Below are positions 23,831-32,575 of a stretch of DNA of 55,183 bases, in pieces. The first letter of the stretch is position 1. Each line of letters opens with the position of its first letter. A program made the translations under genes and the position numbers. The DNA comes from Magnetococcales bacterium (GTDB lineage Bacteria > Pseudomonadota > Magnetococcia > Magnetococcales > Magnetaquicoccaceae): the NCBI GenBank assembly GCA_015231915.1, contig JADGAR010000001.1, forward strand, positions 1-55,183. The letters run 5' to 3'. The notes beneath the pieces are model-generated. The model saw only the letters and a program-made list of their open reading frames with translations. It was not told the origin of the DNA and ran no database searches.

Positions 23831-25495
23831 TCACGGAGCGCTTTTCATTTGCAAGCGGTAGAGTGCATAGCGGTACTCCTTCTCCCGGTACTCCAGGACC
23901 ACCTCGTGATCATACCGATCCAAGGCATGCCGGCAAAAGAGATTCTGCCCAGGATCCGGAATGTTGCACCAAAAATTGTAATGCAGATACACCCCGCCTC
24001 CATAACGGGGAAACAAAACCCGCTCCACATACTCCGGGGAGGCTTGCGCCAAAGACATCTGGGCGGCATGCACCCCCCACACCTGAAACATGTTGGGATT
24101 GTGCGTCAGGACCAGCGATTCGGGGGGCAAAGCGGCTGCCATCCGCATCGCATAACGATGGTCGGCCCGCGCCGCCCACGCCTCGCTGGTGGTGGCGCGC
24201 ACCAACGGCAGAAACGGCAGATGCAGACAGACCAGCAGCGTCACCACCACCGCCCCACCGATGCGATCCGCCAGCCACGCCGCCCCCACCCCCGCCAGGA
24301 CCGCGAGCGGTACATGCGACAGCAGGGAATAGCGCATGTCGGCCCCATAATGATACCCCCCGGCATAAAAAAATAAAAACACCCCCCAAAACAACAAAAA
24401 CCACAACCCCATCACCCCCCGCTCCCGGCGTCCCGCCCCCGGAACCAGCAGACCCGCCAGTGCCAGCAGGGCATACGCTGCCGGAAACTCTTTATTATTA
24501 ATATAATGTAAACCATTGTCTGCCAGATTCGCAAAAAAATAACGCAACGCGAACGGCTCCCCCGCGCTCCCCCAGGGATGCTGGCGGAACAACTCCAGAT
24601 GCAGCCACACCGGCAGGGTCAGCAGCCAAAACAACAATAAATGCAAAAACAGGATACGGGGGGTCCGCACGACTCCCCCCCAGACGATGAGCAGCGTCAA
24701 CGGCAGCAGCAGCAACGATTCGGGCCGGAATTGAACCGCCCAGGCCGCCAATGCCGTCAACAGGGTCAAGGTGGCGACGCTCCCCTGCCGGCGATACCAC
24801 AACCCGACCAGCACCGTCAGTGCGCCGAACAAGGCGGCAGAGGGTTCGGCAGCCGTGGTGTTGAACCAGTGGGCATTCTGCGGTATCCACAAAAACACCA
24901 GCCCCGCGCACCCCCCGGCCAGCCAACCCCAGCCGATCAGCCGGGTCAGCAGCGCCGTCACCAGAACCGACAACCCCATCAAGCCGTTGTTGAGATAAAA
25001 AACCGCCTCCTCGGAGTCGCCGAACAGGCGATAGACCAACCCCACCAGAAACGGAAACCCATTGGGCTGCTTGTTGTACTCCCACTGGTCACAACGGAGC
25101 ATGCCATGCTCCACCCCCCCGGAATGACAACTCTGCGCGCGACCAAGATGGGCCAGGTTCTGGCCGATGGCAAGATAGATGGTCTCGTCATAATAGATGC
25201 GATGGGTCCGGGGCGCCACCGCTCCGGCCTGCAGCATCCCCGCCACCGCCAGCAAGGCCAGACTCCAACGCAGCGGCCTCCCCATTGCGCGCACCGCGTC
25301 CGCCAACTCCCGTGCATGCGTTGCCACACCCACCGCGACCAGCATGGCAGCCACTCCCATGAAGGCCCCGCTCCAGGCGATCAGCCACTCCCTGGCCTCC
25401 CCCTCCGGCATGCCGAACAGATGCCCCTGCCAGCCCGCCGTCACGGCCAGCCCCAGCCACAACAAGAACCACGACACCCTGCTCAACTGCGCCAC
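23831..25495 (-). CDS. Membrane glycosyltransferase, GT39/ArnT-like
   Basis: 554 residues with about a dozen hydrophobic helices. The first periplasmic loop has the acidic YYDETIYLAIGQNLA, matching the DE motif at which PMT/ArnT-type enzymes bind a polyprenyl-phosphate sugar donor; NKQPNGFPFLVGLVYRLFG follows, another familiar segment. The C-terminal 120 residues are soluble and periplasmic with several Cys (FWCNIP, LFCRHAL). The acceptor is unknown. The gene is monocistronic, ending about 60 bases from rquA and starting about 100 bases from a divergent SPOR gene. Confidence 0.75.
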   Translation of the reverse strand: MAQLSRVSWFLLWLGLAVTAGWQGHLFGMPEGEAREWLIAWSGAFMGVAAMLVAVGVATHARELADAVRAMGRPLRWSLALLAVAGMLQAGAVAPRTHRIYYDETIYLAIGQNLAHLGRAQSCHSGGVEHGMLRCDQWEYNKQPNGFPFLVGLVYRLFGDSEEAVFYLNNGLMGLSVLVTALLTRLIGWGWLAGGCAGLVFLWIPQNAHWFNTTAAEPSAALFGALTVLVGLWYRRQGSVATLTLLTALAAWAVQFRPESLLLLPLTLLIVWGGVVRTPRILFLHLLLFWLLTLPVWLHLELFRQHPWGSAGEPFALRYFFANLADNGLHYINNKEFPAAYALLALAGLLVPGAGRRERGVMGLWFLLFWGVFLFFYAGGYHYGADMRYSLLSHVPLAVLAGVGAAWLADRIGGAVVVTLLVCLHLPFLPLVRATTSEAWAARADHRYAMRMAAALPPESLVLTHNPNMFQVWGVHAAQMSLAQASPEYVERVLFPRYGGGVYLHYNFWCNIPDPGQNLFCRHALDRYDHEVVLEYREKEYRYALYRLQMKSAP

Positions 25496-25599
25496 CGTAT
25501 CGTCCCTATCGAAGAGTCACCCTTGACCAACGCCGTTCCCTCTGTATCATGAATCGTGCAATGATCTACCCGCAAACCGCCCAGCCATGAAGAGGCCGC

Positions 25600-26259
25600 A
25601 TGAAGATCTCGCCGAACCGGGAGCAACAGATTCTCCTTATGCTCATGAGCGGCATGATTCTTTTTATTGCCATCATTCTGGTGTTCGAGCGCTTTCTCTC
25701 GATCCCGAAAAAGAGCGCCGCGCTCACGCCCCCTGCCGTGGTCCAGCCGAAGGAAACCGCCCCTCCTGCCGAACCCACTCCGGCCCCGCAAGAGGTCAAA
25801 TTGTCGCCCAATGCGGTCGCGTTGCCGGCCATGGACGGCAAAAAGCCCGGCGCCGAAGAGCACCCCGGCCAACCCCCGGCCAGGCCGGACGCGGCCAAGG
25901 GCAAACCGCCCATGCCGATGCCCCACCCCGGCGCGGCGACTCCCCCGCCCAAACCGCCCAAACCCGAAGACGAGGCCAAACCGGACAAACCCGCTCCCAC
26001 GCCGGAAGGTGGGTATTCGGTACAGTTGGGGGCCTTTTCCAGCGGCGACAAAGCCGCCGCCCTGGTCGCCAGGATGTCGGCCATCCGCTTCGACGGCAGG
26101 CCCATGCCGGTCGCGCAACAAAGCATCAAATCCGGCAATCAGGTGTTGTACCGGGTGCGACTCGGTCCCTTCCCCTCTCCGGAAAAGGCCAAAATGGCTG
26201 CTGCCATGGCCCAACGCGAGGCGGGTGTCGGCGGCACGGTGCTGCGCCCCGGACAGTGA
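25600..26259 (+). CDS. SPOR-domain membrane protein
   Basis: 219 residues. A short cytoplasmic N-terminus, one transmembrane helix (ILLMLMSGMILFIAIILVF), a Pro/Lys-rich periplasmic linker of about 100 residues, then a C-terminal SPOR domain (YSVQLGAFSSGDKAAAL, VLYRVRLGPFPSPEKA). SPOR domains bind glycan strands stripped of stem peptides by amidases, which fits with the two amidases in the window. This is the topology of FtsN/DedD-type division proteins, but the sequence is not close enough to name it. Confidence 0.85.
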   Translation: MKISPNREQQILLMLMSGMILFIAIILVFERFLSIPKKSAALTPPAVVQPKETAPPAEPTPAPQEVKLSPNAVALPAMDGKKPGAEEHPGQPPARPDAAKGKPPMPMPHPGAATPPPKPPKPEDEAKPDKPAPTPEGGYSVQLGAFSSGDKAAALVARMSAIRFDGRPMPVAQQSIKSGNQVLYRVRLGPFPSPEKAKMAAAMAQREAGVGGTVLRPGQ

Positions 26260-26275
26260 CCCCCGCCCTCTGGCC

Positions 26276-26749
26276 ATGGCGACCTATGTGCTGATCCTGC
26301 ATTGCGCCGCCCCCTGCCGGGTGACCGTGGGCGCCTGGGGCGATGTGACGCTTGCAGCCGGTGTTCATCTCTACGTCGGTTCCGCACGCCGCGCCTGGCG
26401 CGCGCGCGTCAACCGCCACATGCAATCGACCAAAAAACTCCGCTGGCATATCGATTATCTGCTGGCCGTACCGGAAATGCAGATTGCCTCGGTCTGGCTG
26501 ACCCAGGAAAACCGGGAGTGTCCCACCGCGCAAACCCTGGGATCCCTGCCGGGCGTCACATTGCCCGGCAGGCGCATCGGCGCATCGGACTGCCGTTGTC
26601 CGGGCCACTTCCTGCGCCTGGACTCCCCCCTCCCCGTGATCGAGGCCCCCCTGCGCGCTTGGGGTTTCGCGCCCCTGGCAGACGCGAGCGAGACTACTTC
26701 TTTTTCCTGCCGGCGTGCCAGGCGCTCAGGAGTTCATGCGCCATGGTGA
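26276..26749 (+). CDS. DUF123 / GIY-YIG-like protein
   Basis: 157 residues. Starts YVLILHCAAPCRVTVGAWG, then GVHLYVGSARRAWRARVNRH and KLRWHIDYLL, then CPGHFLRL: the DUF123 family, a divergent GIY-YIG nuclease-fold group with YVGSA in place of YIG. It begins 16 bases after the SPOR gene. The last 56 bases overlap the 3' end of the small gene on the other strand, and the final ~20 residues (SFSCRRARRSG) look like read-through beyond the conserved domain. Confidence 0.78.
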   Translation: MATYVLILHCAAPCRVTVGAWGDVTLAAGVHLYVGSARRAWRARVNRHMQSTKKLRWHIDYLLAVPEMQIASVWLTQENRECPTAQTLGSLPGVTLPGRRIGASDCRCPGHFLRLDSPLPVIEAPLRAWGFAPLADASETTSFSCRRARRSGVHAPW

Positions 26750-26873
26750 CGTTGTTGGCCTCCATCAGCAGTTTCAGCACGGCCAGAAACACCTCGTCGG
26801 TCAGGGTGCCGCTTCTGGCCGCATTGAATACTTGCGTGATGACTGCTGTGGTTTGTGCGTCGCTCTGAGCCAT
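26694..26873 (-). CDS. Small conserved-looking helical protein
   Basis: 59 residues (MAQSDAQTTAVITQVFNAAR to HAGRKKK), two amphipathic helices and a Lys-rich tail; family not recognised. AAGGAT lies 9-10 bases before the ATG, which selects this start over in-frame upstream codons. A terminator hairpin just upstream (26907-26924) separates it from the glycosyltransferase gene, so it probably has its own promoter. It overlaps the DUF123 gene by 56 bases on the opposite strand. Confidence 0.5.
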   Translation of the reverse strand: MAQSDAQTTAVITQVFNAARSGTLTDEVFLAVLKLLMEANNVTMAHELLSAWHAGRKKK

Positions 26874-26906
26874 TTTTGTCGTATCCTTATGCCGGTGCAA
26901 AAGAGA

Positions 26907-26924
26907 CCGGCCCATGGGGGCCGG
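26907..26924 (-). terminator. Rho-independent-type terminator after the TPR-SPY glycosyltransferase gene
   Basis: Seven-base-pair GC stem CCGGCCC/GGGCCGG with a four-base loop. On the minus strand it is followed by TCTCTTTT. It lies 54 bases past the stop of the gene at 26978-28912. Confidence 0.55.
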
Positions 26925-26977
26925 CAAATTATCGACAGCATGCTAACAGATCGCTCCCGGCTGGGCAAAGCCCTTTT

Positions 26978-28912
26978 TCAGCCATTGGCCGCCAGCCACT
27001 CCCGCCACATGGCGCGGCAGGCATCCTCCACCTTGCGCGCGAAACCGGCCTCGTCCATCAAGGGGGAAAGGCGCATGGCCTCCCGCAGTCCGGCGCGCAG
27101 TCGAGCGAGCCTCGGCAAATCCGCAGCCAAACCCACGGCCAGTTCCACGTACTCCTCCTCCGTGCCGGCGAGCCATTCGGGGTGTCCCAGCGTGGTCAGC
27201 ATCACCCGCCCCAGTCCCCCGCCCGCGAACCGTTCCATCAGACAGACCATCGGCAGCCCCATGTACAAAGGTTCCGCCAGGGTGATGCCGGCGGTGAGGG
27301 GAAAGCCGTCCAGGCCGATGTCCATGCCCCGCAGCGTCTCCCACGGGGGCGCGGAAAAACCGATATCCAGCCGTTCCCGGCCAATGCCCAGCGCCGCGAA
27401 CCGGTCGTACAGGACGGCGCGCGCAGGCGCATCCCGGTAATTGGCGCTGTGGATCACCAGCCGCGCCCCCGGTACGCGATGCAGGATCGCGGCCCACACC
27501 CGCAGCACCCGGTCATTGTGACGCAGGGAGCGCCCCAGGTTGCCGAAGGTGACGTACCCCCGCTCCAGGGCGGGCAACCGGGAGACCTCGCCCATCCCCT
27601 CGGCTGGCCGGTAGGCGAAGGCAGGGGCGGGAACGCGCCACAGTTTCTCCACATACAGGGCCTCGGCCCCGGGAGGATCGGTCAGGGCATCGGTCAGGAG
27701 GTAATCGATGGCCGAAACCCCGGTGGTGAAACCGTACATCCAGGTCACCGACAGGGGCGCGGGTTTATGGGCGAACAACCGCAACCGGTTGCGCGCGGTA
27801 TGCCCGGACAGATCCACCAGCAGGTCGATGCCATCCTCCCGGATGCGGGCGGCCAATGCCGCGTCGCTCATCCCGGCGGTGGCCACCCAGTGATCCGCGT
27901 ACCCTTGGTAGCGGCGGGTCACCTCGTCCTCCCGCGTCCCGTCGGCATAGGCGTGGATCTCGAAACGGCTCTTGTCGTGACAGGCCAGCAGGGGTTCCAG
28001 AAACCCGCGAATCGAATGGTTGCCGAAATCCCGCGACACATACCCCACCCGCAACACCCGCCGGGGATCCGGGGAGACGGGACGACAGGGCGCTTCCGGC
28101 ACCACGGGCCGGATGAAACGGGTGTCGTATTCCACGTGCAACGCCCGCAACTCCTCCAGGGAGCGGTCGGGATGGTAGAGCATGCCAAAAAGCAGGTTGC
28201 TCATGGCCAGCGCCCCGTCCGGGTGCAGGGCCAGTGCCCGGCGGCAACACGCTTCCGCCTCGTCCAGACGGCACTGCGCGGTCAGGGTATTGGCCAGGTT
28301 GCTCCAGGCCTCGGCGTAATCCGGCTGCAGGCGCAGGGCCTCCCGCAAGCAGGCCTCGGCCTCGATGAGGGCGTTGCGTTCGTGGAGCACAACGCCCAGA
28401 TTGGCATGGGCCTGGGCGTGTTCCGGACGCAGACGGATCGCCGCGCGAAAGGCGCTTGCGGCCTCCTCCGGGCGCTCCAGGCCGTGCAGCACCACCCCGA
28501 GATTGTAGTGGGCCAGCGCGTAATCCGGTCGCAGGGCGATGGCCTCCCGCAGGGCGGTTTCGGCCTCGTTGTCGCGATTGCAGTCATGCAACAGCACCCC
28601 CAGATTGGCGAACAGTCGCGCCGCCTCCGGCAAGCGACGCGCCTCCTCCCTGGCGCCCAGCAGGGTGTCGATGAAGGCGAGACGGTGATGCTCCCCGCCG
28701 GGATCCGCCTCCAGGGCACGCATCAGCCAGCCAATGGCCGCTGCCACCCGTCCCGACTGCGCCGCCACCAGCCCCAGGCCATGACAGGCCTCCGGATGAC
28801 CCGGCACGGCCTGCAGAATGGCATGAAAGAGCGCTTCCGCCTCCTCCCACGCCCCGGCGAGGCGATGGGCAGCGGCCCGCCGCAGGGCCTCGTCCAGGGT
28901 CAGGGTTTCCAA
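26978..28912 (-). CDS. TPR protein with O-GlcNAc transferase-like (SPY, GT41) domain
   Basis: 644 residues. About six or seven TPR units fill residues 10-245 (for example AHYNLGVVLHGLERPEEA and AWSNLANTLTAQCRLDEA). The GT41 domain follows: RVGYVSRDFGNHSIRGF, DLLVDLSGHTARNRL, APLSVTWMYGFTTG, DYLLTDALTDP, FGNLGRSLRHN and DGFPLTAGITLAEPLYMGLP. Such bacterial enzymes often O-glycosylate flagellin or surface proteins. The start is a TTG at 28912 with GAAGAGG upstream, overlapping the 3' end of the HD gene; there is no nearby ATG, and the frame upstream is just the shadow of the HD gene. Confidence 0.85.
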   Translation of the reverse strand: METLTLDEALRRAAAHRLAGAWEEAEALFHAILQAVPGHPEACHGLGLVAAQSGRVAAAIGWLMRALEADPGGEHHRLAFIDTLLGAREEARRLPEAARLFANLGVLLHDCNRDNEAETALREAIALRPDYALAHYNLGVVLHGLERPEEAASAFRAAIRLRPEHAQAHANLGVVLHERNALIEAEACLREALRLQPDYAEAWSNLANTLTAQCRLDEAEACCRRALALHPDGALAMSNLLFGMLYHPDRSLEELRALHVEYDTRFIRPVVPEAPCRPVSPDPRRVLRVGYVSRDFGNHSIRGFLEPLLACHDKSRFEIHAYADGTREDEVTRRYQGYADHWVATAGMSDAALAARIREDGIDLLVDLSGHTARNRLRLFAHKPAPLSVTWMYGFTTGVSAIDYLLTDALTDPPGAEALYVEKLWRVPAPAFAYRPAEGMGEVSRLPALERGYVTFGNLGRSLRHNDRVLRVWAAILHRVPGARLVIHSANYRDAPARAVLYDRFAALGIGRERLDIGFSAPPWETLRGMDIGLDGFPLTAGITLAEPLYMGLPMVCLMERFAGGGLGRVMLTTLGHPEWLAGTEEEYVELAVGLAADLPRLARLRAGLREAMRLSPLMDEAGFARKVEDACRAMWREWLAANG

Positions 28913-29469
28913 TGTGGCGCCTCTTCCCCGCTCGCCGGGCCGGTGATCTCGCGGAAACGCGCAAGAAACGCCCGTTTTGCCGCGACCGGATCCCAGGCGC
29001 GGATCATGGCCGGGTCCAGGGCGGGGGGCAATGGCTCCCAGGGGGCCGGTTCCGGCCCCATCAAGGCGGCCTTTTCCGTGGCCAGAAGGGTGCCATCCGC
29101 CAGCTTGACCGTTGCCGGAATCGCCTCCGGCAGGCCGAAACGCCGCGCGATCACCCGCGTCAGGGCCTCTTCCTGCTCCCGGTACGCGGGCATCAGGCGT
29201 TTGAGGGGACGGGGCAGATCGGCCAGGTAGGCCTCGCTGGCGTCGTGCAGCAGACCCCACAAGGCATCTTCCGGCGGCACGATCCGCGAGACATGCACCG
29301 AGTGTTCCGCCACGGAATAGAACCGCATACAGTGACCATTGAAACGACACAGCATGGCCAAGGCATGGGCGATATCCCGGATCTCCACCTCCTCGGGACG
29401 GGCGTCCGTGGGCCAAAAACGCAGGCCGGTACTGGTTTGGATCCATCCCCCTTGGCGTGATTCCCCCAT
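28900..29469 (-). CDS. HD-domain phosphohydrolase (YfbR-like)
   Basis: 189 residues. HALAMLCRFNGHC, FYSVAEHSVHVS and LLHDASEAYLADLP give the His, His and HD metal ligands of the YfbR/HDDC-type 5'-nucleotidase family; QEEALTRVIARRFGLP follows. The N-terminus (TSTGLRFWPTDARPEEVEI) matches a phage- and proteobacteria-common subgroup. Probably dephosphorylates deoxynucleoside monophosphates. It is upstream of, and overlaps by 13 bases, the glycosyltransferase gene, and diverges from ctaA. Confidence 0.82.
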   Translation of the reverse strand: MGESRQGGWIQTSTGLRFWPTDARPEEVEIRDIAHALAMLCRFNGHCMRFYSVAEHSVHVSRIVPPEDALWGLLHDASEAYLADLPRPLKRLMPAYREQEEALTRVIARRFGLPEAIPATVKLADGTLLATEKAALMGPEPAPWEPLPPALDPAMIRAWDPVAAKRAFLARFREITGPASGEEAPHWKP

Positions 29470-29576
29470 GCTGTCGCCTCCTTTGCCGCAAGCCGGGCGG
29501 CCCATTGACCGTTGTTTGCCGACAGGTTACCCTGCTGGTGGTTTTCATGTCCAGATGCATTGCGGGAGTACGCCTC

Positions 29577-30623
29577 ATGAATCGTCGCGATCAACGTTGG
29601 GTCGGCCTCTGGCTGTTTCTCTGCGCCGCCATGGTCTATGCCATGCTCGCCCTGGGCGGCATCACCCGTCTGACCGGTTCCGGTCTCTCCATGGTGGAGT
29701 GGCAGCCGGGGACCTTCTTCCCGCCATCCACCCAGGCCGCCTGGGAGGAGACCTTTGCCAAGTATCGGCAGTCCCCGGAATTCCGCCACATCAATCCCCA
29801 CATGGATGTGGAGGGATTCAAAGGCATTTTCTGGCTCGAGTTCTACCATCGTCTGACCGGTCGCATGATCGGTTTCGTCTTCCTGTTTCCGTTTGTCTGG
29901 TTTTTATGGCGCCGCATGATCGACCGGGACCTGGCCAGGCGCCTGGCGGGCATCTTTCTGCTGGGCGGCATGCAGGGGGTGATGGGATGGCTGATGGTGG
30001 CAAGCGGGCTGGTCAACGACCCCCACGTCAGCGCCTACCGCCTGACCGCCCATCTGGGTCTGGCCTTCCTGATCTATGGGCTGCTTTTGTGGACGGCCAT
30101 GGATCAATTCATCGGCGAGGAGGGACGCCCCACCGGTCAGGCCCCCGCCGCCATGCCTCTCTTTTCGCTGTGGGTGCTGGGCGTGCTCTCCGTGACGGTA
30201 CTCAGCGGCGGATTCGTGGCCGGGGCCAAGGCAGGTTACGGCTACAACACCTTTCCCCTCATGGCCGGCCAGTGGATCCCGGACGTCTACTGGGAACTGC
30301 AGCCGGCCTGGAAGAACCTGTTCGAAAACAATGCGGCCATTCAATGGAACCACCGCCTGATGGCGACCATCACCCTGATTTCCGTGTGGGGATACTGGTC
30401 TTACGCCCGCCGCCAGGAAGCGCCTCCCCGGATCCGGATCGGGCTGCATCTGCTGTTTCTCGCCGCGATCGTTCAGGTTTCCCTGGGCATTGCCACCCTG
30501 CTGATGCTCGTTCCCATACCGCTGGCCTGGACGCATCAGGTCTGGGCCATGATGGTGTTCACCATTGCCCTGTTCGTTCACTTTCATCTGCGTACCGGCA
30601 CTGCGAGGCAAGGATGGAACTGA
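29577..30623 (+). CDS. ctaA: Heme A synthase (COX15/CtaA)
   Basis: 348 residues with eight predicted membrane helices in two four-helix halves. The heme-ligand histidines are in FYHRLTGRMIGF, TAHLGLAFL, WNHRLMATITL and THQVWAMM. ITRLTGSGLSMVEWQP near the N-terminus is diagnostic of the long, COX15-like proteobacterial/mitochondrial type. It oxidises heme O to heme A for an aa3-type oxidase. The stop overlaps the DUF420 gene. No cox structural genes are in the window. Confidence 0.93.
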   Translation: MNRRDQRWVGLWLFLCAAMVYAMLALGGITRLTGSGLSMVEWQPGTFFPPSTQAAWEETFAKYRQSPEFRHINPHMDVEGFKGIFWLEFYHRLTGRMIGFVFLFPFVWFLWRRMIDRDLARRLAGIFLLGGMQGVMGWLMVASGLVNDPHVSAYRLTAHLGLAFLIYGLLLWTAMDQFIGEEGRPTGQAPAAMPLFSLWVLGVLSVTVLSGGFVAGAKAGYGYNTFPLMAGQWIPDVYWELQPAWKNLFENNAAIQWNHRLMATITLISVWGYWSYARRQEAPPRIRIGLHLLFLAAIVQVSLGIATLLMLVPIPLAWTHQVWAMMVFTIALFVHFHLRTGTARQGWN

Positions 30624-31048
30624 TCCCGGTTCTGCCCCATTTTCAGGCGGCCCTCAACCTGACCTCGGCAATCCTGCTGTATGCGGGTCTGCGCGCCATC
30701 CGCCGCCGTGACCGCGCCGCCCATCAAAAATGGATGGCCGCCGCCCTCCTCGTGTCGGCGGTCTTTCTGGTCTCCTACCTCTTCTATCATGCGGCGGTGG
30801 GCAATGTGAAATTCGCGGGCACGGGTTGGATCCGTCCGGTCTATTTCACCATTCTCATCGCCCATATCGCCTTGGCCGCCATCTCCCTGCCGTTGATTCT
30901 CCTCACCCTGCGCCGTGCCCCCTGGCAGACGCCGGGCACCTCCTGCCCCCCCCACCGCCGCATTGCCGCCAGGACCTTTCCCGTCTGGATCACGGTCAAT
31001 CTTTCCGGTCTGGTGGTCTACCTGCTGGCCTTTCATCTCTTCCCGTAG
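30614..31048 (+). CDS. DUF420 integral membrane protein
   Basis: 144 residues, four hydrophobic helices. PHFQAALNLTSAILLYAGL, HQKWMAAALLVSAVFLVSYL and FTILIAHIALAAISLPL are family hallmarks, with conserved His in each. DUF420 genes (CtaM in Bacillus is a member) commonly lie by cytochrome oxidase assembly genes and are needed for heme-copper oxidase maturation; pairing with ctaA agrees. GAGG precedes the ATG, which overlaps the ctaA stop by ten bases. Confidence 0.85.
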   Translation: MELIPVLPHFQAALNLTSAILLYAGLRAIRRRDRAAHQKWMAAALLVSAVFLVSYLFYHAAVGNVKFAGTGWIRPVYFTILIAHIALAAISLPLILLTLRRAPWQTPGTSCPPHRRIAARTFPVWITVNLSGLVVYLLAFHLFP

Positions 31049-31063
31049 GCACAAAAATGGGTG

Positions 31064-31092
31064 TTGACTCGTTTACTATAATGCCGTATAGT
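31064..31092 (+). promoter_or_regulatory. Sigma70-type promoter
   Basis: TTGACT (31064-31069), a 17-base spacer, TATAGT (31087-31092). It precedes the gene at 31143 by about 50 bases, which is also preceded by GGAGGGG. Confidence 0.7.
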
Positions 31093-31142
31093 GAATGGAT
31101 TCCATAATTACAAACACAACTCGCCACTTTGGAGGGGAAGTG

Positions 31143-32009
31143 ATGGCCAAACTGACATTGATCCGGGAGCAATCCCTGACCGCGCCGTTTTGCGACCAGA
31201 AAAAGCTGGAGGCAAGCGGTGTGGCGGTCAAGGGAGAGACCTGTTGGGTGATTTTCGACAACCTCACCTCGGTTGCGGAGATTACGTTGCAGGAAGACGG
31301 CTTCGGCATCTGCCGACTGCATGAACCCGGCAAACATGCCGGCATCGAAGGATTCGAGGCGATCTCCTGCCACGCCGCCGGGGAGACACTTTACGTCGCG
31401 GTGGAAGGGGTCAAAATCGGCAAGAAATATTATCCAAAGATTGCCGAACTGGAAAAAAATCTCAAGCCGAAGCCCTTCAAGCTTCTGAATGTCCCCTTCA
31501 TGGGAGAGAGCAAGGGATTCGAGGGGATCGCCGTCATCACCCGTCCATCGGATGAGGCCGTGCTCCTGTTCGGCTTGTGCGAGGGGAACTTCTGCGAGCA
31601 AAACAAAGAACGCGGCAAGAAAAAAGGCAACGGTCGCCTGCACGTCTTCATGCGTGACAAGCGCGAATGGCGGAACCTGAAGATCCTTTTACCCATTCCC
31701 CCTGCCGCCGACTTCCGGGATTACTCCGACATCGCCATGCGCATCGCAAACGATGGCCGGAGTGCCAGGGTGGCCATCACCTCTCAGGAGGGGAAGAGCG
31801 TCTGGATCGGTCACATCGATCTCGACAGATTGGGGTTCATCGACGACGGCGAGGTTCTCCCCTTTCCTGGGGACGATTACTGCAATGTCGAGGGGGTGGA
31901 CTGGATCAGCGACAACACCCTGGTCCTGGTCTCGGACAAGGCAAAATCCGATTCGCCCAACGGCTGCAAGAAAAAGGAGATGTCCATCCATCTCATGAGG
32001 ATCGAGTAA
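31143..32009 (+). CDS. Hypothetical protein, possibly beta-propeller (phytase/esterase-like)
   Basis: 288 residues, no signal peptide. Repeating elements of the kind GFEAISCHAAGETLYVAVEG, GFEGIAVITRPSDEAVLLFG and NVEGVDWISDNTLVLVSDK suggest a propeller with (F/V)EG turns as in phytase-like or DUF3616 proteins; that is pattern recognition only. GGAGGGGAAGTG sets the ATG at 31143, although the frame is open back to an ATG at 31095. It has its own clear promoter, and converges on the next gene with a 5-base gap. Confidence 0.7.
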   Translation: MAKLTLIREQSLTAPFCDQKKLEASGVAVKGETCWVIFDNLTSVAEITLQEDGFGICRLHEPGKHAGIEGFEAISCHAAGETLYVAVEGVKIGKKYYPKIAELEKNLKPKPFKLLNVPFMGESKGFEGIAVITRPSDEAVLLFGLCEGNFCEQNKERGKKKGNGRLHVFMRDKREWRNLKILLPIPPAADFRDYSDIAMRIANDGRSARVAITSQEGKSVWIGHIDLDRLGFIDDGEVLPFPGDDYCNVEGVDWISDNTLVLVSDKAKSDSPNGCKKKEMSIHLMRIE

Positions 32010-32014
32010 GCAGA

Positions 32015-32575
32015 TCAGCCCGCGTCGGTCGCCTGGATCATGCGCATCAACCTGACCCCCTTGTGTCCCCCGGTCTCGGATGCCTGCGCCCGGCCTTCCA
32101 CCAACAGGCATCCCAGCCAACCGCGAAAGGAGGAACCGCCGCTGGCATCCGCCGGATAGTCGGTCAATCGGTCGATGTGCAAAAAAAACTCCAGGCTGCG
32201 CGTGGCATTGGCCGGCAGGGTCCAGGCAGGCGTTTCCTCCGCCCCGCCACTGTCCGTCAGCCAGGCCTCCTCCCGGGTCGCAACATGAGGCACGCGGCAG
32301 ATCCTGCGGCCCTGGGCATCGATCTGGCCGAAACCGACGGAGAGATTCACCTGCAAATCGATCGGCTCCTCGTTGCGTGCCTGCAGGCAGACGGGATAAC
32401 GTCCCCCCGCGCGGACATCCGCGATACGCAAGGTCCGCCCGGCCCCCTCCCCGCACCACTCCACATCGAACCGCACCGGCTTGCCGCCAGGCCCATGCGC
32501 CCACGCCGGGCCGATCGCCCACAGCAACATCCCTCCCAGCAACCCGGCAACAATTCCGGCCAACCTGCCGCTCAC
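32015..32575 (-). CDS. Exported protein of unknown function downstream of ccmI
   Basis: 186 residues. The start is a GTG at 32575 overlapping the ccmI stop as GTGA. Residues 1-28 are a signal peptide ending AWA, then HGPGGKPVRFDVEWCGEG and a beta-rich body with three Cys (WCGEG, CLQAR, RICRV plus GCLLV). I do not recognise the family. Tight coupling to ccmI suggests a role linked to cytochrome c or periplasmic thiol chemistry, but that is inference. Confidence 0.65.
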   Translation of the reverse strand: MSGRLAGIVAGLLGGMLLWAIGPAWAHGPGGKPVRFDVEWCGEGAGRTLRIADVRAGGRYPVCLQARNEEPIDLQVNLSVGFGQIDAQGRRICRVPHVATREEAWLTDSGGAEETPAWTLPANATRSLEFFLHIDRLTDYPADASGGSSFRGWLGCLLVEGRAQASETGGHKGVRLMRMIQATDAG

